Below are positions 5,527 to 9,487 of a stretch of 9,487 nucleotides of DNA, piece after piece. Numbering within the stretch: the first letter of the stretch is position 1; each line of letters starts with the position of its first letter. Location: assembly GCA_041477005.1 (NCBI GenBank), contig JBGOUJ010000281.1, positions 1 through 9,487 of the forward strand, written 5' to 3'. This stretch comes from JBGOUJ01 sp041477005 (lineage in GTDB: Bacteria; Acidobacteriota; Terriglobia; Bryobacterales; JACQDG01). The position numbers and the translations under genes were made by a program. The notes below the pieces were generated by a model, which worked only from the letters and a program-made list of their open reading frames with translations, searched no databases and was not told the DNA's origin.

Positions 5527-7821
5527 TCAGAACATCCTCTCCTGCTTCTTCAGGTTGCCGAACGAGCCGATGTTGGCGATGGAAAGGGCCAGGCGGAAAT
5601 CGTTTCCGTTACGCGCGGAACCGAGCGAAAAACGCCGCCACTCCACGCTGAAGCCGCAGCAATCGGTATTGTAGGTCACCTGACTGGTGGCGTAGAGTAT
5701 GGTGCCGACGCGGTAATCATAAACGGCGCTGAAGCCGGTGTTCCAGCCGCGCTTGTTCAGAGAGCCGTAGCGGACCAGGAAACGCAACTGGTTGCTCGGC
5801 GGGGTGAGCAGCGGGTCTGAGCGCACGGCATAGTGGCCCAGCGAAAAGGTCAAATTCTTCACGCTCGCGTCGCCGGTCAGGCCGCTGTTGACGATCTTGC
5901 CCCGGACCGGATCGTAGTCGTTCCGCCACTCGAAGTTGTAGTTCCAGCGCGGCTGCACGTGGATCACGGTGACCACCGGCGAGTAGCTTCTCAACTGGTC
6001 CGCGAAAGCGAAGGGCGAGACATCGACCGTGGAAAGGAAGACGTTGCGCGCGCCGGGAACGAAGGCGCCGCCGAAGGTGGGGTCGAAATACCGGCGCTGC
6101 AGCACCTCCACACTCAGCACCTCGCGCACTTCGCCGCTCGCCTCCCGCTTGGCGTAGAGGCGGTTGATCAACGAGAACTCCACTTCATTGGTGTTGGTCA
6201 GCAGGTCGCGCTCGTCGAAGCGGATCACCTTGTCAAAATCCTGGATCCCCTCCACGTAGCGGTAGGTAACCCTGGGCTCGATGACGTGCTTGACCTTGTC
6301 GCCGATCAGTTTCGGGCCGTTGAAGACGCGCTCCAGCGACGGCGGGGTGAGCTCCACCGAAATCTCCCGGGCGCTGCGGACGAAATCGTGGCCCGAGGCG
6401 GTCCCGTCCGGCCTCTGTTGCTCGCCGTAGTAGGTCTCGTGCAGGCGGAAGGTCGGCGTCAGGTGGAAGCCCTTCCAATCGAACCGGGTCGAGACCCTCG
6501 GAAATAAATCGAGCCGCGGCATGAAGACGCCGGTGTTGAAGCCGGGCTGGCTGCGGCCCAGCAAGTCGGCGGCCGAGTCGAGCGTGAACCACAAGGGCAC
6601 AGGCCCGCTCACCAGCTCGTGTTCCCGGCTGTCAAATTCCAGGCTGGGCAGCTTGTGGATGGTGATGGTGTCCTTGGCCTGGGTGGTGAAGAAGTTCTCG
6701 CTGCGAACCAGGGCGACGTTGAGGAAGAAGTCGGAGAAGTTCTTGGTGGCGAAGGCGACCGAGTGAGCTTCCGAGGAGATGGCCTCGTTCAGGGTCTCGG
6801 TGAAACCCAGGCGGAATTGGAGCGAGCTCAGATAGTTGATGTTGACCGCTCCGTGAAAGCCCCACGGCAGCTCGGCGCGCCCGGTGACGGAAACCAGCTC
6901 GCCGCCCTGCTTGAGCTTGATCGGGCCTTCTCCGATGCCTCGGTCGTTCATGCCGAACCAGTAAAGGTCGAAGTGAGAGGTGCGGGTGGGGCGGGCGCGG
7001 CCGGTAATCTGGTGGGCGAGCCCGCGCGCACTGAAATAGGTGCCGCCCAGGGTGAGGTCGAAGCTCCGGTTAATGGCCCAATAGAACGACTCCCCCACAA
7101 ACTGGCCCCGCGTCGAGCTGTTGCCGATGGTGGGGGTTAGAAAGCCGCTCTGCCGCGGCAGGCGCTGCAGCGACTTGTAGTACACCGGCGCGTAGAACAG
7201 GGGCACCTTCCGCAGCCGGAACACCGCGCGGTTCAGCAACGCGTAGCGCCCGGGGACCACCGTGACACGCGGGCCGCCCAGCGTCCACCACGGGTGTGGC
7301 ACCTTGCAGTCGGTGACGAAGCCGTCGTAAACGATGTAGTGGTCGACGATCTTCTCGGCCGTCTCGCCTTGAAAGTAAAACGGCTCGTTGGTGTGGAGTA
7401 CGCGCGGGTTGCCCTGGCTGGTCGAGCTGATCGTGCCGTGCACGTCGTAGAAGGTGCCGATCTCGCTGTCCAGGTTGTAGTCGAAGCGGGAGGCGTAGAT
7501 TTCCTCTTTGCGATCGGGATTGGAGTAATGGACCGCGCCGCGCGCTTCGACGTCGTGCGTCTCGTTGTTGTAGTCTACTTCGTTGGCCGTTAGCACCATG
7601 TTTCGCTTCCGGACCTCCGCGTGGCCCCGAAGATAGCGCCAGACGCGCCCGTCGCTGAGCTGGGAATCGGCTTGGAACGCCGCCTCGCCGGGACCCGGCA
7701 GGGCCTCGGCCGTCGCCGCCGGCGTCTGAGCCGCCAGCGGTCTCGGATAAAAAGAGTGACAAAGCGCCGCCAATGTGATACGTAGAAGAAGAAGGGACAA
7801 AAGACAGCGGCGCGGCGACAT
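5527..7821 (-). CDS. lptD: LPS-assembly protein LptD, outer-membrane translocon
   Basis: LptD is the outer-membrane beta-barrel which, with the lipoprotein LptE, inserts lipopolysaccharide into the outer leaflet. I chose ATG 7821 (764 residues). It gives a signal peptide (RRCLLSLLLLRITLAAL, cleavage near LAA at 29-31), whereas the upstream in-frame TTG at 7866 overlaps a possible promoter. An OstA/LptA-like domain covers about 50-150 (RYLRGHAEVRKRN...LTANEVDYNNETHDVEARG). The barrel follows, opening with the typical PVYYKSLQRLPRQSGFLTPTIGNS and ending with a YNTDCCGFSVEWRRF motif and a terminal phenylalanine, the usual outer-membrane barrel end. Mature cysteines are Cys172, Cys721 and Cys722 only. 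The E. coli protein has a fourth near its mature N-terminus. The length is close to that of E. coli LptD (784). The methyltransferase gene follows at 30 bp. Confidence 0.95.
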   Translation of the reverse strand: MSPRRCLLSLLLLRITLAALCHSFYPRPLAAQTPAATAEALPGPGEAAFQADSQLSDGRVWRYLRGHAEVRKRNMVLTANEVDYNNETHDVEARGAVHYSNPDRKEEIYASRFDYNLDSEIGTFYDVHGTISSTSQGNPRVLHTNEPFYFQGETAEKIVDHYIVYDGFVTDCKVPHPWWTLGGPRVTVVPGRYALLNRAVFRLRKVPLFYAPVYYKSLQRLPRQSGFLTPTIGNSSTRGQFVGESFYWAINRSFDLTLGGTYFSARGLAHQITGRARPTRTSHFDLYWFGMNDRGIGEGPIKLKQGGELVSVTGRAELPWGFHGAVNINYLSSLQFRLGFTETLNEAISSEAHSVAFATKNFSDFFLNVALVRSENFFTTQAKDTITIHKLPSLEFDSREHELVSGPVPLWFTLDSAADLLGRSQPGFNTGVFMPRLDLFPRVSTRFDWKGFHLTPTFRLHETYYGEQQRPDGTASGHDFVRSAREISVELTPPSLERVFNGPKLIGDKVKHVIEPRVTYRYVEGIQDFDKVIRFDERDLLTNTNEVEFSLINRLYAKREASGEVREVLSVEVLQRRYFDPTFGGAFVPGARNVFLSTVDVSPFAFADQLRSYSPVVTVIHVQPRWNYNFEWRNDYDPVRGKIVNSGLTGDASVKNLTFSLGHYAVRSDPLLTPPSNQLRFLVRYGSLNKRGWNTGFSAVYDYRVGTILYATSQVTYNTDCCGFSVEWRRFSLGSARNGNDFRLALSIANIGSFGNLKKQERMF

Positions 7822-7836
7822 AAAGGGGAGAGTCTG

Positions 7837-7866
7837 AACGTAGCACGCGGGAAAACGAGCTCGCAA
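7837..7866 (-). promoter_or_regulatory. Possible lptD promoter
   Basis: On the minus strand TTGCGA (7861-7866) and TACGTT (7837-7842) are separated by 18 bases, with TG one base before the -10. Transcription would begin about eight bases before the lptD ATG. The match to consensus is partial (four of six and three of six). No Shine-Dalgarno sequence is visible before this ATG (CTCTCCCCTTT). The 68-bp divergent gap must also serve the zinc-ribbon/RDD gene, for which I see no clear promoter. Confidence 0.25.
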
Positions 7867-7889
7867 GCGACACCAGAGCAGGTCGAGAA

Positions 7890-8912
7890 ATGATCTGCGC
7901 GGCCTGTGGGTTTAAGCACATTGAAACCGGCGACCACCGCTGCCCGCGCTGCGGCCGGAGATTGGACCGGCCGGCGCCGGACCGCCGGGGCGACGCGCTG
8001 CCCCCGATGCCCCCCCCACCGATATTAGCCCCGGCCAGGGGCCAGGCGGCCACGGCAGCGGCCCCGCAGTGGAAGCAAGAGGTCACGGAACGCTTCGAGC
8101 AATTCCAGCAGAAGCGCGCGCACCGGCTCGGGAGCCCGTTGTGGGAACCTCTGGAAGAAGACAAATCCGAGCAGGTCCCGCACCCCGATCCCAATCAGAA
8201 GATAATCGCCTTTGAGGATTTTGCGGCCGACCGGATCCAGCCCCTGATCATCGAGACGCCCCGCTCGGCCTCGCCCGGGTCCGGCGCCGCACGGTCCGGT
8301 TGGAAGCCCTCGGCGCCATCTCGGGAGCGGGCGGCGCCTGACGGGAACGAGCAAGCCCAGCCCGCAAGCTCGGCGCAGGCCACGCCGCCGCCCGCCGCCC
8401 GACCCGAGGAAGCCCGCCGCGAGGACCCTTGGCGCGAAGAGAATTTCTCGCGCGAGATCCTCTGCCCCAACCCCGTGGCGCCCCTGCCGCTGCGCGTCCT
8501 GGCCGTGGCGCTGGACCTTGCCGTGGCTACGGTAGCCGCGGGAGCCTTTCTCGGGACGTTTCATTTGCTGGGCGGAGCCATTCCTCTCAACCAGAAGGCT
8601 GGAGGCGCCATGACTCTGGCGGCGGCGCTGTTGCTGGCCTTCTACTTTCTGGTCTACATCGTCTATGGCGCCGAGACGCCCGGGCTGCAGTGGATGGGCC
8701 TCTGCGTCCTCAATTATGAGGGTCTTCCGCCCAACGCCGGACAGCGGCTGGTGCGGGCCGCCGGGATGCTTCTGAGCGGCGCCGCCCTGGGCCTGGGTTA
8801 TCTCTGGGCGCTGGCCGACGAGGAAGCGCTGACCTGGCACGATCGCATGTCCAAGACCTTCGTCGCCCGTGACGACACCGCCCGGCAGAGGTTCCAGCCC
8901 CGGCCATCCTAA
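7890..8912 (+). CDS. Zinc-ribbon + RDD-domain membrane protein
   Basis: A 340-residue protein in three parts. Residues 1-25 form a zinc ribbon with two CxxC knuckles (Cys3/Cys6 and Cys18/Cys21: CAACGF...CPRCGRR). Residues 26-195 are a long Pro/Ala/Arg/Glu-rich linker with little predicted fold. Residues about 196-328 are an RDD domain: PLPLRVLAVALDLAV with Arg202 and Asp209, three hydrophobic segments (about 202-226, 240-260 and 288-308), GAETPGLQWMGLCVLN, and the closing WHDRMSKTFVA with His317-Asp318. RDD proteins are inner-membrane proteins of mostly unknown function; some have been linked to ion transport. The zinc ribbon should face the cytoplasm and may bind a partner or nucleic acid (inference). 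The start ATG has a weak AGG seven bases upstream. The gene is divergent from lptD, with 68 bp between the starts, and converges on the TPR gene. Confidence 0.88.
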   Translation: MICAACGFKHIETGDHRCPRCGRRLDRPAPDRRGDALPPMPPPPILAPARGQAATAAAPQWKQEVTERFEQFQQKRAHRLGSPLWEPLEEDKSEQVPHPDPNQKIIAFEDFAADRIQPLIIETPRSASPGSGAARSGWKPSAPSRERAAPDGNEQAQPASSAQATPPPAARPEEARREDPWREENFSREILCPNPVAPLPLRVLAVALDLAVATVAAGAFLGTFHLLGGAIPLNQKAGGAMTLAAALLLAFYFLVYIVYGAETPGLQWMGLCVLNYEGLPPNAGQRLVRAAGMLLSGAALGLGYLWALADEEALTWHDRMSKTFVARDDTARQRFQPRPS

Positions 8913-8913
8913 T

Positions 8914-9487
8914 CTAATGCTCCGGCGGCGCGCCCTTCGATAACCCCTCGATCCAGGCTTCCACTTGCTGCCGGTTCTCCGGACTCCCCGAATCCAGATA
9001 GAGGCGCAATTCCGCGACCGCCTCCGCGATGGCGCCTTGCTGCGCCAGAACGCGGGCCACCACCAGGCGCGCCCGGGGGAATCGTTCGACTGCCTTTCGT
9101 GAATGCGCCAGCGCTTCCCTAGCGTCTTTGCCCTCGACGGCCAGAATCTGACCGAGCGCGTAATGAGCCGCCACCGAGTCCGGCTCCAGCTCGACGGCCC
9201 GGCGCGCTGGCGCCTCCGCCTCGGCCGGGCGCCGCAGCGTGCTCAGCGCCAGGCTGAGGTTCAACTGCGCTTTGGGCGACTCCGGGTCGAGCGCCACCGC
9301 TCTCTGAAACTCTTCCAGCGCGTTATCGTATTGGTTCAGGGCCATGTAGCGCACGCCCAGGTTGTTGTGGGCCTCCAGATAGTCGGGATAGCGCCGGATG
9401 GCCTTCCGCAAGTGCTCGATCGAAGTGCTGATGTCGCCGGCCCGGAAGGCTTCTTGGGAGCGCGCAAACTCTTTCGCCGCTTGGGAC
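8914..9487 (-). CDS. Tetratricopeptide-repeat protein (5' end outside window)
   Basis: The C-terminal 190 residues of a TPR protein. The frame stays open to the window edge and the residues before the possible TTG at 9411 (SQAAKEFARSQEAFRAGDISTSIEHL) already form the first helix pair of a repeat, so the gene begins outside the window. About five TPR units can be seen, each 34 residues with the usual small/aromatic pattern: AFRAGDISTSIEHLRKA, NLGVRYMALNQYDNALEEF, LSLALSTLRRPAEAEAPARRA, ALGQILAVEGKDAREALAHS and ARVLAQQGAIAEAVAELR. The protein ends shortly after the last one (IEGLSKGAPPEH). TPR arrays hold protein-protein contacts; no enzyme domain is visible in this part and no specific role can be given. 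Its TAG stop is separated from the TAA of the zinc-ribbon/RDD gene by one base, so the two messages must overlap or end inside each other. Confidence 0.9.
   Translation of the reverse strand, partial: SQAAKEFARSQEAFRAGDISTSIEHLRKAIRRYPDYLEAHNNLGVRYMALNQYDNALEEFQRAVALDPESPKAQLNLSLALSTLRRPAEAEAPARRAVELEPDSVAAHYALGQILAVEGKDAREALAHSRKAVERFPRARLVVARVLAQQGAIAEAVAELRLYLDSGSPENRQQVEAWIEGLSKGAPPEH

Noticed and set aside
7855..7862. CGAGCTCG palindrome in the lptD divergent gap as an operator
   Set aside because: Eight-base palindromes are common in GC-rich DNA and there is no second half-site or conserved spacing to support an operator.
7822..7866. TTG-started extension of lptD by 15 residues
   Set aside because: The ATG at 7821 gives a compact signal peptide, and the extension overlaps the possible -35 element. 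TTG is also a rarer start.
7070..8194. 374-codon minus-strand frame spanning the lptD 5' end and the zinc-ribbon gene
   Set aside because: It is an alternative frame of lptD joined to antisense of the zinc-ribbon/RDD gene; composition is Arg/Ser/Gly-rich with no domain.
9409..9411. TTG as the start of the TPR protein
   Set aside because: The frame continues to the window edge with sequence that completes a TPR helix pair, so the start is outside the window.

Overview
The window reads as chromosomal DNA from a high-GC (by eye roughly 60-65 % G+C), double-membraned bacterium. LptD shows there is an outer membrane with lipopolysaccharide. The protein style (a short Gln/Glu/Ala-rich coiled-coil gene, TPR-rich proteins, intergenic GCGTTxATC-type and TTCTGRC-type spacer repeats) is what I associate with Acidobacteriota, perhaps the Solibacter/Bryobacter group. 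That placement is inference and has not been checked by a search.

Layout: recJ (+, 5' end outside the window) is followed by a 147-bp convergent gap with two GC-rich hairpins. A minus-strand block follows. In transcription order it is hemB (3718-4686), dacB (2261-3721, sharing a GTGA start/stop overlap with hemB), and a small coiled-coil gene (1819-2190) that has its own promoter-like sequence. Upstream of hemB lies a 249-bp spacer (4687-4935) packed with degenerate short repeats. Beyond it is another minus-strand pair, lptD (5527-7821) then a PEMT/ICMT-family membrane methyltransferase gene (4936-5496). Divergent from lptD is a zinc-ribbon + RDD membrane protein gene (7890-8912, +). It runs tail to tail, with one base between the stop codons, into a minus-strand TPR protein gene whose 5' end lies outside the window.

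Functionally the window is mostly housekeeping: DNA repair (RecJ), heme/tetrapyrrole synthesis (HemB), and cell-envelope work (DacB for peptidoglycan, LptD for LPS export, and membrane proteins of unknown substrate). I see no transposase, integrase, CRISPR array, tRNA or rRNA, and no convincing new multi-gene system. The points most worth a second look are small: two genes whose extended -10 boxes sit exactly six bases before the ATG (a leaderless-transcript layout), a perfect 21-bp repeat that adds heptads to the coiled-coil protein, an inverted pair of spacer repeats, an 8-bp duplication that seems to have built the methyltransferase's start site, and an LptD with only three cysteines in the mature protein.
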